In this document: one piece after another, positions 35,948-45,682 of the stretch
How positions within the stretch are numbered: the first letter of the stretch is position 1
How the letters are laid out: each line of letters opens with the position of its first letter
Assembly (NCBI GenBank): GCA_963731125.1
Contig: CAVSVP010000010.1
Coordinates: forward strand, 153,077 to 217,076
Direction: 5' to 3'
Origin: CAVSVP01 sp963731125
GTDB lineage: Bacteria; Pseudomonadota; Gammaproteobacteria; Competibacterales; Competibacteraceae
DNA: 64,000 bases
Translations under genes and position numbers: made by a program
The notes under the pieces: model-generated
Database searches by the model: none
The model's input: only the letters and a program-made list of their open reading frames with translations
Told to the model about the DNA's origin: nothing

Positions 35948-37339
35948 TCAGGCGATGTGGGCCAGGGCGTGCTGGAAAGGCTGGGGCAAGGTCTCGCGCA
36001 GCCGCGGCCGTTCGCCAGGCTCGAAGATGCCCATCTGCGTGAGCCAGGCCTCGAACTCCGGCGCCGGTTTAAGTCCGAGCACCTGGCGCACGTATAAGGC
36101 ATCGTGAAAGGACGTCGTCTGGTAGTTCAACATGATATCGTCGGAGCCGGGAATTCCCATGATGTAAGTGCAGCCAGCCACGCTCAGCAAGGTCAGCAGC
36201 ATGTCCATGTCGTCCTGATCGGCCTCGGCGTGATTAGTATAGCAGATGTCGCAGCCCATGGGCAGGCCCAGCAGCTTGCCGCAGAAGTGGTCTTCCAATC
36301 CGGCGCGGATGATCTGTTTGCCGTTGAACAGATACTCGGGGCCGATAAAACCCACCACGGTGTTGACCAGGAGCGGCTGGAACTGACGGGCTACCGCGTA
36401 GGCGCGCGCCTCGCAGGTCTGCTGATCGACGCCCTGATGGGCGTTGGCGGAAAGGGCGCTGCCTTGACCGGTCTCGAAGTACATGACATTGTCGCCTACC
36501 GTGCCGCGCTTGAGCGCCAGCGCCGCTTGGCGACCCTCCTCCAGCAACGCCAGGTCGACGCCGAAGCTCTTGTTGGCGGCCTCGGTTCCGGCGATGGACT
36601 GGAATACCAAATCCACGGGCGCGCCGCGCTTGATCGCCTCGATTGAGGTAGTGACATGGGTCAGCACACAGGACTGGGTTGGTATCTGATATTTGGCGAT
36701 GATGGCATCCAACATGTGGAGCAAGGTGGTGACCGCCGAAATGCTGTCGCTGGCGGGATTGATGCCGATTACCGCATCACCGTTGCCGTACAGCAGACCG
36801 TCCAGAATACTGGCGGCGATCCCGCTGGGATCGTCGGTGGGATGATTGGGTTGTAACCGGGTTGACAGCCGCCTCTTGATCCCGATGGTGTCTCGAAACT
36901 GAGTCACCACACGGCATTTCTGCGCCGCCAGTATCAGATCCTGCACCCGCATCAGCTTGGATACCGCTGCCGCCATTTCTGGAGTCAGGCCCGGCGCTAG
37001 ATTGACTAAGGTTTGCTCGCCGGCCGCCTCCGACAACAGCCAGTCGCGAAAGTCCCCTACGGTCAGGTGGCTGACCGGCGCAAAGGCTTTGGCGTCATGT
37101 GCGTCCATGATCAGCCGCGTCACCTCATCGGTCTCATAAGGTATCAACGCCTCGTTCAAAAAGGTCTTCAGGGGCAGCTCGGCCAGGGCCATCTGCGCCG
37201 CGACCCGCTCCTCGTCGTCCGCTGCGGCGATGCCTGCGAGATAATCCCCGGAACGGGCGGGGCTGGCCTTGGCCATGAGCTCCTTCAAACTGGCAAACCG
37301 ATAAGTCGTATCGCCCACGGTGTGCGAATATGTTGCCAT
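35948..37339 (-). CDS. eutB: Ethanolamine ammonia-lyase large subunit
   Basis: The 463-residue product has the EutB TIM-barrel motifs: [19 protein letters not shown] near residue 158 with the substrate-binding arginine, GINPASDS near 190, [16 protein letters not shown] near 285, and [16 protein letters not shown] near 360 containing the conserved aspartate. Length equals the usual 453-465. It is the catalytic, cobalamin-binding subunit. It lies between the ethanolamine permease and eutC on the same strand, an arrangement also known from pseudomonads. Confidence 0.96.
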   Translation of the reverse strand: MATYSHTVGDTTYRFASLKELMAKASPARSGDYLAGIAAADDEERVAAQMALAELPLKTFLNEALIPYETDEVTRLIMDAHDAKAFAPVSHLTVGDFRDWLLSEAAGEQTLVNLAPGLTPEMAAAVSKLMRVQDLILAAQKCRVVTQFRDTIGIKRRLSTRLQPNHPTDDPSGIAASILDGLLYGNGDAVIGINPASDSISAVTTLLHMLDAIIAKYQIPTQSCVLTHVTTSIEAIKRGAPVDLVFQSIAGTEAANKSFGVDLALLEEGRQAALALKRGTVGDNVMYFETGQGSALSANAHQGVDQQTCEARAYAVARQFQPLLVNTVVGFIGPEYLFNGKQIIRAGLEDHFCGKLLGLPMGCDICYTNHAEADQDDMDMLLTLLSVAGCTYIMGIPGSDDIMLNYQTTSFHDALYVRQVLGLKPAPEFEAWLTQMGIFEPGERPRLRETLPQPFQHALAHIA

Positions 37340-37444
37340 GCTGCTTTACCTCGTCTGGGGCGCGCACCTGGCGGTGCACGCCGGTAGTCAACTGCTGTTA
37401 CTTTCTAAAACTTAATCTTACCCGGGGAGTTCCGCCTGCCAGCC

Positions 37445-38890
37445 TCAAGCTAGCTCAGCCTCGGCCTTCTGGATCGCTTCAAACTCTTCCTCCGGAGCCT
37501 GAGCCACCAAGTGATGACGACTGTAGAATGCAAAGTAGGCGATCAGTATGCCGTAAACAATGGCGGCCCCGATCACCACCCGCAGATCGACTAGGAAGCC
37601 CGCGATCACCGCGATGCATCCCAGGACCAGAGCAATGCCGGAGGTGACAATGCCGCCTGGAGTCCGGTAAGGGCGCTCAAGATGGGGTTCCTTTAACCGC
37701 AGGGAGATATGGGAAGCCATCATCAACACATAAGAGATGGTTGCGCCGAATACGGCCACGAGGATGAGCAGATCCCCCTCGCCGGTGAGGGATAACAATA
37801 ACCCGATGATGCCCGGGACCACTAGGGCCGAAATCGGGGACTTGTGCTTGCCGGTCAGTGACAGGAACCGAGGCAAGTAGCCGGCCCTCGACAGCGCAAA
37901 GATCTGACGCGAATAAGCAAAGATGATGGAGAAGAAGCTGGCAATCAGACCGGCCAGACCCACTAAGTTGACGAACCCGCTCACCCAGGTTTCCTCCCCA
38001 TAGGCATTGGGAGACTGAAGGGCTGTGACCAGCGGATTGCCCGCATTCATGATGACTGCGGACCCGGCACCACCCGGTCCAAAGGTCAGGATCAGGGCGG
38101 CGAAGCACAGCAGCACCAGGATCCCGCCGATCAGGCCACGCGGCAAGTCCTTCTTCGGATCCTTGGTTTCCTCGGCGGCCAGCGGCACCCCCTCGATGGC
38201 CAGGAAAAACCACATCCCATAAGGGATCGCGGCCCAGATACCAACGTAGCCGAAGGGCAGAAAGGTGCTGGCACCCACCGCATCGGTCGGGGGGATATCG
38301 ATCAGTTTATCCACACTGAAGTGTGGCACCATCGCCAGGACAAACACGACGAGGGCCACTGCGGCAATCGCCGTAATAACGAACATTAGCTTTAGAGCTT
38401 CGCCAACGCCATAGATGTGGATGCCGATGAATACCCCATAGAACACCAGATAAACCGGCCAGTCACCGATCCCAAACAGCGACTCGCAGTAGGCACCGAT
38501 GAAGGTGGCGATGGCCGCAGGCGCGATGGCATATTCGATGAGGATAGCGGTACCGGTCAAGAACCCACCCCAGGGCCCGAAGGCGCGGCGGGCGAAGCCG
38601 TAGCCGCCACCCGCGGTGGGGATCATGGATGACAGCTCGGCCAGGGAGAAACACATGCAGGTATACATGGTAGCCATCAGCAAAGTGGCGACAAGCAGGC
38701 CACCCCAACCGCCCTGTTCGAGGCCGAAGTTCCAGCCAGCAAAGTCGCCGGAGATGACATAGGCGACACCGAGACCAACCAGCAAGACCCAGCCGGCGGC
38801 ACCTTTTTTCAGCTGCCTATGTTCGAAATAGTCGACACTGACCTTTTCATAATCGACGCCATGTACGTGAATCGCTGGTTTGTCTGGCAT
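37445..38890 (-). CDS. eat: Ethanolamine permease, APC superfamily
   Basis: The 481-residue protein has about twelve hydrophobic segments and the APC-family signature stretches GWGGLLVATLLM and MIPTAGGGYGFARRAFGPWG near residue 100, then AIEGVPLAAEETKDPKKD near 240. Position next to eutBC and sequence style point to the Eat proton-linked ethanolamine importer of the inner membrane. Its presence beside a TRAP system means the locus has two uptake routes, which suggests two different substrates. Confidence 0.88.
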   Translation of the reverse strand: MPDKPAIHVHGVDYEKVSVDYFEHRQLKKGAAGWVLLVGLGVAYVISGDFAGWNFGLEQGGWGGLLVATLLMATMYTCMCFSLAELSSMIPTAGGGYGFARRAFGPWGGFLTGTAILIEYAIAPAAIATFIGAYCESLFGIGDWPVYLVFYGVFIGIHIYGVGEALKLMFVITAIAAVALVVFVLAMVPHFSVDKLIDIPPTDAVGASTFLPFGYVGIWAAIPYGMWFFLAIEGVPLAAEETKDPKKDLPRGLIGGILVLLCFAALILTFGPGGAGSAVIMNAGNPLVTALQSPNAYGEETWVSGFVNLVGLAGLIASFFSIIFAYSRQIFALSRAGYLPRFLSLTGKHKSPISALVVPGIIGLLLSLTGEGDLLILVAVFGATISYVLMMASHISLRLKEPHLERPYRTPGGIVTSGIALVLGCIAVIAGFLVDLRVVIGAAIVYGILIAYFAFYSRHHLVAQAPEEEFEAIQKAEAELA

Positions 38891-38991
38891 GGAATTCTCT
38901 CCTACCTACTTTGATTACTCATATTGGCTTGGGTCGTAGCGCCTGCGGCAACTGTCGGAAGCCCGACTAGAATTAGGAAATGAATGCCGTT

Positions 38992-40080
38992 CTACTGTGC
39001 CCTCTTTCCTGTTCTCACGTATTCCTTGATCTCTTGCAGTGACATCCCGGCAAGACCCAGATCCTCAGCGCTTCTTCCATCTTCCCACCAGTTTCGCTCA
39101 TGTACCACGTTATAGATATTGACTATGGAGTCAATGACCGGCGTTTTGACCCCGACCGCTTTGCCGATTTGGCTCCACGGCACCAGTCCGTAGGGGGCGT
39201 CCTCCGTGAAGTACCGGTTCATGATGTCGTGGGGGCCGGAGATAGGAGTGAGAGAGATGTTTCCATGGATGCTCATATAAAGCTCCTGCCAGGTGTAACC
39301 CACTTTCAGTCCGCTGAAATCTTCAATCGGCGTCAGACCATACCCAAGTTTCTTGCCAATTTCTTTGCGTTCATTGTCGATCTGCAGGTTGACCCTGCAG
39401 GAGGCAGGCGTCACCCCGTGCTCGTACAGAAAAAAGGGCCTCTTGGGCCAGTTCTCAATGGCACTGATGCTGAGAAGACAGGGACCTGAATGAACACTCG
39501 GATTTACGACACTCAGACCGGCTTCCAAGATGTCTTCATAGACCTTTTCGTACGGGTGAAACTCACGAAGCTCGTCGATCAATTCTGAACCTTTCTCCGC
39601 CGGCATGAAAGCGATGTTGACTTTATTGTAGCCATAAATGGAAATTTTGCATGGCTCCGTTATCCTCGCGTCGTAGGGCAGATTGTTTACCTCGGCGACG
39701 ACCGGGCAGTCATCATCCGCAAAGACCGTTCTGAATAGAAGGCTTGCAAAAGCTCCTGGATATACAACGATGACCTGATCGTTTTTAACTTTTCCTTTGA
39801 GCAACTTTGCATAGTCTTCATGGGCAAAAGCCGGAGTGACCAGGAGGATATACTTCACCCCGTCGAGCGCTTCTTCGACGTCGCTGGTGACTTTGTTGAT
39901 TTCGAAGTGGCCCCGGATTTCCCCCGATGTCTCGATGGTTTTGGTATCGAAGAGCTTTTGCACCTGGTGCTTGAACCGAGGCATCTCATACAGGTTCACG
40001 GAAAACCCGCGCGAGATTAAATCCGCAGTCATGGCGTGCGCTCCGTGGCCCCCACCGAGAATGGCGACGATCTTTTTCAT
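38992..40080 (-). CDS. NAD(P)-dependent octopine/nopaline dehydrogenase family enzyme
   Basis: The true start is the ATG at 40080, with AGGAG seven bases before it; the open frame continues far upstream but that part is antisense to dctM. The 362-residue product has the Rossmann loop GGGHGAHA at residues 9-16, NLPYDARI near 145 and the C-terminal domain with NPSVHSGPCLLSISAIENW near 210, where HxG... houses the catalytic histidine of opine dehydrogenases. These join or cleave an amine and a 2-oxo acid. With eutBC downstream, cleavage of an ethanolamine-type opine is a testable idea. Confidence 0.82.
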   Translation of the reverse strand: MKKIVAILGGGHGAHAMTADLISRGFSVNLYEMPRFKHQVQKLFDTKTIETSGEIRGHFEINKVTSDVEEALDGVKYILLVTPAFAHEDYAKLLKGKVKNDQVIVVYPGAFASLLFRTVFADDDCPVVAEVNNLPYDARITEPCKISIYGYNKVNIAFMPAEKGSELIDELREFHPYEKVYEDILEAGLSVVNPSVHSGPCLLSISAIENWPKRPFFLYEHGVTPASCRVNLQIDNERKEIGKKLGYGLTPIEDFSGLKVGYTWQELYMSIHGNISLTPISGPHDIMNRYFTEDAPYGLVPWSQIGKAVGVKTPVIDSIVNIYNVVHERNWWEDGRSAEDLGLAGMSLQEIKEYVRTGKRAQ

Positions 40081-40115
40081 GAGCAGACTCCTAAACTTAG
40101 CAAGCGAGATTAGTG

Positions 40116-41417
40116 TTACTGAATTCCCAGAAAAAACCTGGGCAGCCACAGAGACAGTTCGGGAACGTACGTAGTCAGCACCAACACCGGAATCCACGCA
40201 AATGCGATCAGCGCCAGGGTCGGGGGTATCGTCTGGTTGACGCGGGCGCCGTTGAGTTGACCGCTCAGATACAGTAACGGGGCGGTGGGCGGGGTGATGT
40301 TGCCGAGGCCGAGGTTGACGCCGACGATAGCCGCGAAATGAATCGGGCTGATGTCGAGTTCGACCGCCAGCGGCAGCAACATCGGCGTCGACAGCAGTAC
40401 GGCGCTGACGTCGTCCATCAACATGCCGATCAGGATCATGAACACATTGATCAGCAGGATCAGGACATAAGGATTCTCGGACAGCGAGCTGAGTCCGTCC
40501 ATAATAATACCGGGCAGATCCTCCATGATATATAAGCGACTCAGGATCATCACCGTATACAGCATCACCATGATGACGCCGGTAGTCAGCGCCGATTCCA
40601 ACAGCACTTCGCCAAGCCCTTTCAGCGTCAGTCCTCGATAGATGAAAAATCCGATAGGCAGCACATAGAGCACCGAAAGCGCCGCCGCCTCGGTAGGGGT
40701 AACGAAGCCGCCGTAAATGCCGCCCAATATCAGCAACGGCATGGTCAGCGCCGGCACACCGCGACCGGTGCGCACAGTGAGTTCGCGCCGGAAGGTGGGA
40801 CCATCCATCGGCGGCGCGACCTTGATCGTCTGATTTTTGCGCAGCAGCCAGATGTTCACCACGCACATCAGTACGGTCAGAATAATGCCCGGTATCACCG
40901 TGGCGAGAAAACAGGCGAGTACCGAGGTTTGCCCAACCCAGGCGTAGAGAATCATGATTGAGCTCGGCGGGATCAACATCCCGAGCACGCTGGCGTTGGC
41001 CATGATTGCCGCCGAATGCCCGATCGGGTAGCCGGCTTTTTCCAGTTTCGGAAACATAATCGTGCCGATGGCGGAGAGCGTGGCGGCAGCGCTGCCGGTA
41101 ATAGACCCGAACACCGCCGAGGAAACGATGGCCACCGCGCCCAGCCCGCCGCGGATGCGGCCGACGAACACCTCGACCAGCGACACCAAGCGATCGCCGA
41201 CATGGGAACGGTTGATCAGCCCGCCGGCGATAATGAACAGGGGAATCGCCAGGATCACCGTGTTGTTCATGCGGCTGAAGCCGAAGGGCAGCAAAAAGCT
41301 TGGGTCGTAGTCGAAAGCGAAGATCAGATAGGTCGCCGATGCGAGGAAGGCAAACGGGACTGGTACGCCGATCACCAGCGCAGCGATCAGAATAAGTAAG
41401 GCGAGCACTGTCATCAT
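40116..41417 (-). CDS. dctM: TRAP transporter large permease
   Basis: I start at the ATG at 41417, which overlaps the upstream stop as ATGATGA; a longer frame to 41534 lies inside that gene. The 433-residue protein has about eleven to twelve hydrophobic segments and TRAP-M motifs: FAGGLINRS-like IIAGGLINRS near residue 62, SAVFGSITGSAAATLSAIG near 100 and NLGLGNITPPTAPLLYL near 365. It is the sodium-coupled translocation subunit working with the small permease and binding protein encoded upstream. Confidence 0.92.
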   Translation of the reverse strand: MMTVLALLILIAALVIGVPVPFAFLASATYLIFAFDYDPSFLLPFGFSRMNNTVILAIPLFIIAGGLINRSHVGDRLVSLVEVFVGRIRGGLGAVAIVSSAVFGSITGSAAATLSAIGTIMFPKLEKAGYPIGHSAAIMANASVLGMLIPPSSIMILYAWVGQTSVLACFLATVIPGIILTVLMCVVNIWLLRKNQTIKVAPPMDGPTFRRELTVRTGRGVPALTMPLLILGGIYGGFVTPTEAAALSVLYVLPIGFFIYRGLTLKGLGEVLLESALTTGVIMVMLYTVMILSRLYIMEDLPGIIMDGLSSLSENPYVLILLINVFMILIGMLMDDVSAVLLSTPMLLPLAVELDISPIHFAAIVGVNLGLGNITPPTAPLLYLSGQLNGARVNQTIPPTLALIAFAWIPVLVLTTYVPELSLWLPRFFLGIQ

Positions 41418-42844
41418 GGTTTTTGCCCTCCTGTTTTGTCGCCGGCGTAATCGGCTGTCAGGCGCGCGATCAAATCGTTGCCAAGACGTTCGCCGAGCTT
41501 CGGCCAGGTTGTCCGGTGGGTATGAGCGGCCCAAGCGGCGAGTTGCTGTTCTGTAAACGTGATCACGTCGATGCCAGCCTCACGCAATTTGGCAAGATAC
41601 TTACGATCGTCGGCTTCGGCCCTGTCGAAACTCTGCTGAGAGAGTTCGGCGACGATATCTTCGATGATGCGCTGATCCTCTGTTGAAAAGGAGTTCCATA
41701 TTTCCTTGCTCATTAGATAGGAAGAGCTTTCAAAGAAACCATGGTTGACCACGTAGTGTTTGAAAAACTTACGGAATTGCAGGTAAATGGCTGCTGGCGG
41801 ATCGCCTGTCGATCCGTCGACTTCATTGGTATCCAGGGTCAGGCTCAGTTCTCGGTAAGGTACGATCACCGTCTCGAAACCCTGGTCCTCGGCCGCCTGC
41901 TTGAAGACGTCCATCGGCGGTACCCGGACGACCAGATTCTTGGCTTGATCCGGGTGCTCCAGCTTATCCGGCAGACGCTTCAGGGCTATCCCGCCAAAGC
42001 CCTCGAAATTAAAGCCGAGAAACTTGACGCCGAGAGCGGTGTGCAACTGCTCTACTTCGTTGAACAGGGTAGAGCCTCTGGCGTAGACCCTGCGCGCCTC
42101 GTCGTAAGATGTGGCGAGATAGGGCAGGTAGATGATTTCAAGACGCGGATCGAGCTGGCTGGGGACTGAAATCAGGGCCATACCGATGGTTCCGAGCTGC
42201 AACTCTTCGTAAGCACGCGTGTAACCACCGATTTCATAATTCGGATGCCCGAGTCTAACGCGGCCGGAAGTGGCCTCTTCAACACGTTCTTTAAACGTAT
42301 TGAGCGCCTGGGTAGTCGGATGGGCTCTGGCATACTGGCTCTCAACCCGTATTCTGCGACGCAGCAGGTTGTTGACGTCGCCCACCAGGTCCACCAAAAA
42401 GTACCAGGCCATCAATACAAAACCGACAAAAACGGCGGTATGGGCGACCACCAGCGGAATTTGCCAAACCGTGGTCCAGCCGCCATCGGTCATGCTCCAG
42501 TAGAAGAAGTCCCAGGCCCAGACGCTGTAGAGTAGCGCGAGCCCGACGGTGACGACACCGCGGAACAGGTGGATGATCAAGCGGGTCCGAGCGTTATGGA
42601 CGTAAGTGCTGACGATTTCCGCCGAGATATGGCGGTGGGTATGGGTCGCGTAGACGGCACCGGCGAAGTACAACCAAAACGCCGCGATGGTGATGAACTC
42701 CTCGGCACCGTAGAGATCCATGCCAAACAGATAACGCAGAATAGCGCCGGTCCCGACGGCGCAGACGATAAAGGCGGCGCAGGCAACCATGATGATGCGC
42801 TGCGCGGTCTTCAGGGAAGTGTCGATGGCTTCGAAAATGACCAT
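41414..42844 (-). CDS. DctQ small permease fused to a complete TRAP solute-binding domain
   Basis: Residues 1-160 are a DctQ protein: four hydrophobic segments (about 18-40, 48-66, 91-110, 130-150) and GAEEFITIAAFWLYFAGA. Residues 165-476 are a full DctP-type binding protein that aligns throughout with the separate DctP at 42926. It joins right after the fourth segment at RRRIRVESQYARAHPTT, matching the mature start of DctP (VRIQVATQYAKDHPTT), so the signal peptide is absent. DctQ normally ends in the cytoplasm and RRR after segment four supports that, so the binding domain is predicted on the wrong side. The ligand arginine (VVRVPP) is kept, but DGWSGGPP has become DGSTGDPP. Confidence 0.85.
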   Translation of the reverse strand: MVIFEAIDTSLKTAQRIIMVACAAFIVCAVGTGAILRYLFGMDLYGAEEFITIAAFWLYFAGAVYATHTHRHISAEIVSTYVHNARTRLIIHLFRGVVTVGLALLYSVWAWDFFYWSMTDGGWTTVWQIPLVVAHTAVFVGFVLMAWYFLVDLVGDVNNLLRRRIRVESQYARAHPTTQALNTFKERVEEATSGRVRLGHPNYEIGGYTRAYEELQLGTIGMALISVPSQLDPRLEIIYLPYLATSYDEARRVYARGSTLFNEVEQLHTALGVKFLGFNFEGFGGIALKRLPDKLEHPDQAKNLVVRVPPMDVFKQAAEDQGFETVIVPYRELSLTLDTNEVDGSTGDPPAAIYLQFRKFFKHYVVNHGFFESSSYLMSKEIWNSFSTEDQRIIEDIVAELSQQSFDRAEADDRKYLAKLREAGIDVITFTEQQLAAWAAHTHRTTWPKLGERLGNDLIARLTADYAGDKTGGQKP

Positions 42845-42925
42845 GGCTTACCTCTGCAACAAGTCTCAGGCCTTGACGTGACGCGGGTGGCGTATCCACC
42901 CGCGCATATTGTCGTAGTGAGTCGA

Positions 42926-43942
42926 CTAGTACTGCGTCTGTAAGGTCTCGATGAGCTTCTTGGAGAGCCGCTTCTCAAGCTTCGGCCAGGTGTCCTTCCG
43001 CGCCTGAGCGGCCCAGGCCTTCAGCTCGTCGTCGCTGAGTGCGATCACCTCGATGTTGGCCTCCTGCATCTTGGCGAGATATTCCTGGTCGCTCTGTTTG
43101 GCGATCTCAAAGCTCTTCATCGCGAGATCGTCTACTGCGTCCTGCATGAGCTGCTGATCATCCGCTGACAGGGAATCCCACAACTTCTGGCTCACCAGAT
43201 ACGATGTGTTTTCGAAGAAGTTATTATTGACTAGGAAGTACTTGATGACGTCACGGAACTGCAGGTAATTGACCAACGGCGGTCCGCCGCTCCAGCCGTC
43301 AGCGACGCCGGTCTGCAGCGCGGTATACAGTTCGGCAAAGGGCACGGAGACGGTCTGGAAACCCTCGTCATCGGCGGTGGTTTTGAACACCGCCATCGGC
43401 GGCACGCGCAGCAAGATGCCTTTGGGTTGATCCGGACTGCGGACGTTGTCGGGCATCTTAGTCAACCCCAAGCCCCCGAATCCCTCCACGTTGAAGCCGA
43501 GGAACTTGACGCCAAGATCGGCGTGGAGCTTCTCGACGGCGTTGAATAGCGCAGAGCCACGCGTGTAGATCTTCTCGGCCTCGTCGTAGTTCATGGCGAG
43601 GTAATGCAGGTAGATGACCTCGAGGCGCGGGTCGAACTGGCTCGGTACCGATATGAGGCCCATGTCGATGGTGCCGCGGCGCAGCTCCTCATAGACCTGG
43701 GTGTAGTCGCCTAGCTGGTTAGCTGGAAAGACCCGGATCTTGATTCGGCCGTCTGTTTCCTTCTCGATGCGATCCTTAAACTCATAGAGGGCAGCGGTGG
43801 TTGGATGATCCTTGGCATACTGGGTTGCGACCTGGATCCGCACATTCTGCGCTGCCTGGGCGATATTGGCTAGCCCGGAGACAACGAATATACCGCCTAT
43901 AATCAGCGGTACGAAGGTAAGCAAGCTTGTCAGACGTTTCAT
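42926..43942 (-). CDS. dctP: TRAP transporter solute-binding protein
   Basis: The 338-residue protein has a signal peptide (residues 1-30, cleavage near AQAA) and the DctP fold: GSALFNAVEKLHADLGVKF near 135, ILLRVPPMAVFKTTAD near 170 with the ligand-carboxylate arginine, and GVADGWSGGPPLVNYLQF near 215. Periplasmic, it would deliver a carboxylate-bearing ligand to the DctQM pair. It is the first gene of the minus-strand operon and is followed 81 bp later by the fused dctQ gene. Confidence 0.93.
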   Translation of the reverse strand: MKRLTSLLTFVPLIIGGIFVVSGLANIAQAAQNVRIQVATQYAKDHPTTAALYEFKDRIEKETDGRIKIRVFPANQLGDYTQVYEELRRGTIDMGLISVPSQFDPRLEVIYLHYLAMNYDEAEKIYTRGSALFNAVEKLHADLGVKFLGFNVEGFGGLGLTKMPDNVRSPDQPKGILLRVPPMAVFKTTADDEGFQTVSVPFAELYTALQTGVADGWSGGPPLVNYLQFRDVIKYFLVNNNFFENTSYLVSQKLWDSLSADDQQLMQDAVDDLAMKSFEIAKQSDQEYLAKMQEANIEVIALSDDELKAWAAQARKDTWPKLEKRLSKKLIETLQTQY

Positions 43943-44093
43943 TAATAATCACTCCTCTGGTGTATAGTTGTTTGTCATACAGTTTTGTGGCAAATCACTA
44001 ACAATTAATAATTACTGTAGATTTCACTAAGTCAACTGGGTCTTCCTGTATCTAAAAGAAAATGAAAGCACCTTATTTCAGATTGTCCTATTG

Positions 44094-44120
44094 AATTGTA
44101 TGATAATAAACCATACAATT
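44094..44120. promoter_or_regulatory. Operator candidate, inverted repeat in the divergent promoter
   Basis: AATTGTATG and CATACAATT form a perfect 9-bp inverted repeat with a 9-bp spacer, about 55 bp before the MocR-type gene. A similar half site, CATACAGTT, is at 43976-43984, near the dctP start. The AT-rich 233-bp gap between the divergent genes is the natural place for the regulator to act on both sides. Confidence 0.55.
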
Positions 44121-44175
44121 TAACTTATATGGTCTGTATTTAGGTTAGTTGAACCACAAACAAGAGTCAATATGT

Positions 44176-45582
44176 ATGACTTACAATTTTGGTGATTTAA
44201 AGTTACAACGCAAGGGAGCAGATCTGCCTGTTTACCGGCAGATTGCGCTTGCCGTCGGAGACGAGATTAAGTCTGGACGATTCGCAGTAGGGTATAGGCT
44301 GCCGACGCAGCGCCAGCTCGCTCGCGACCTGGGTGTAAACGTGACCACCATAACGCGTGCCTATGCAGAGCTGAAGGAACATGGCCTCGTGACCAGCGAG
44401 ACGGGCAGCGGCACCTACGTAAGCCGGACCGGTGCGGTATTCAGACCGGTTCTGTCTGGGCTATCCCACGATGTGGACGTTATCGATCTAACAATCAATC
44501 GCCCGGCGACGGGTCAATACATGACCTGCTTGGCTGAGACCCTGCCTCGCCTTACCCGAGACCCAAGATTCGTTGAGTTGCAGGACTATCATCCTGCAGA
44601 GGGGGCTGCCTGGGCCCGCCAGGCGGGTAAAAAGTGGATCGAACTGAGTGGCATGAAGGTGTCCACCGACCGGATGGTTGTCACCAGCGGCGCGCAGGAA
44701 GGCTTGTTCATTGTCTTATCCGCGGTCACCCGGCCAGGAGATGTTGTTCTGACAAACCAGGTTACCTATTACGGCATGAAGGCGCTCGCCGACTTACTGC
44801 ATCTAAACATCCAGGGACTGCCAACCGATGGGTCAGGTCTATTGCCCGGCGCCCTCGAAGAGGCTTGCCGTGATAGCCGTGTTCGGGCCGTCTTCAGTGT
44901 TCCTTGTATCCATAATCCAACTGCAATCACGGTACCCCAGGAGCGACGTGAGGAGATTGTCGCCGTTGCCAAGAAGTATGGGTTGTATATCATCGAGGAC
45001 GATGTCTATGGGCCTCTGCTGGAAGTCCGACCGTCCCCGATCGCAGCCTTGTATCCTGAACGGACTTTCTATGTAACCGGCACCTCCAAGACGCTGGCGC
45101 CGGGGCTCCGGGTCGGGTATGTGTTTTCACCCAAGGGTATGGTCGCTCCGATCGCGGATGCGGTACGGGCGACCTGCTGGATGGTATCGCCACTGTCCCA
45201 GCTGATCGCCACCCAATGGATCGAGGACGGGACAGCGCTGCAACTGATCGCAGGCCAACGGCGGGAATTGATGGCTCGGCAGGCGCGGGCTCAGGAAATT
45301 CTAGGGGCCTTTGATTTCAGCTCCAGCCCCGTATCCACGCATCTTTGGCTCCATCTGCCACCCCCTTGGCGAGCCACCGAGTTTGCCGCTCAGGCCCAGG
45401 CACGCGGCGTCAAGGTGCTGCCATCGGAGATATTTGTGGTCGGCAGGGCAGAAATGCCTCACGCCATACGTATCAACCTCGGCGCAGCGCATTCACACGA
45501 AGAGCTGGTTCGCGGGCTTAACATCATTGTATCTACGCTGAAAGAGCGGCCGAAGGCCATTCTCCCTGCCACGTTACCATAA
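44176..45582 (+). CDS. MocR-type (GntR plus aminotransferase) transcriptional regulator
   Basis: I take the ATG at 44176; a TTG at 44149 is possible. Residues 1-75 are a GntR winged helix (SGRFAVGYRLPTQRQLARDL, then TTITRAYAELKEHG). The rest is a fold-type I aminotransferase-like domain: FSVPCIHNPTAITVP near 255, IIEDDVYGPL near 285 and the PLP lysine in TGTSKTLAPGLRVGY near 305. Such regulators sense amines or amino acids through PLP. It is divergent from the TRAP-opine-ethanolamine operon and probably controls it. Confidence 0.9.
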   Translation: MTYNFGDLKLQRKGADLPVYRQIALAVGDEIKSGRFAVGYRLPTQRQLARDLGVNVTTITRAYAELKEHGLVTSETGSGTYVSRTGAVFRPVLSGLSHDVDVIDLTINRPATGQYMTCLAETLPRLTRDPRFVELQDYHPAEGAAWARQAGKKWIELSGMKVSTDRMVVTSGAQEGLFIVLSAVTRPGDVVLTNQVTYYGMKALADLLHLNIQGLPTDGSGLLPGALEEACRDSRVRAVFSVPCIHNPTAITVPQERREEIVAVAKKYGLYIIEDDVYGPLLEVRPSPIAALYPERTFYVTGTSKTLAPGLRVGYVFSPKGMVAPIADAVRATCWMVSPLSQLIATQWIEDGTALQLIAGQRRELMARQARAQEILGAFDFSSSPVSTHLWLHLPPPWRATEFAAQAQARGVKVLPSEIFVVGRAEMPHAIRINLGAAHSHEELVRGLNIIVSTLKERPKAILPATLP

Positions 45583-45682
45583 ATAGGCTGATTGTTCGCC
45601 ATTGGCCTACTGTGATCCGCAAAAACTAGCACTGTTATGATTATGCAGCAATTTTTTCAATTGCCTATTCATGGTGTAGCCC

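Noticed and set aside
36104..36646. Plus-strand ORF of 180 codons
   Set aside because: Antisense to eutB and without any motif or ribosome site.
35058..38890. Ethanolamine-utilisation microcompartment operon
   Set aside because: No shell protein, eutA, eutE or eutG genes are present; only the short permease-eutB-eutC form.
40081..40866. N-terminal extension of the opine dehydrogenase frame
   Set aside because: It overlaps dctM in another frame, is histidine/arginine-rich, and the ATG at 40080 with AGGAG gives the normal Rossmann start.
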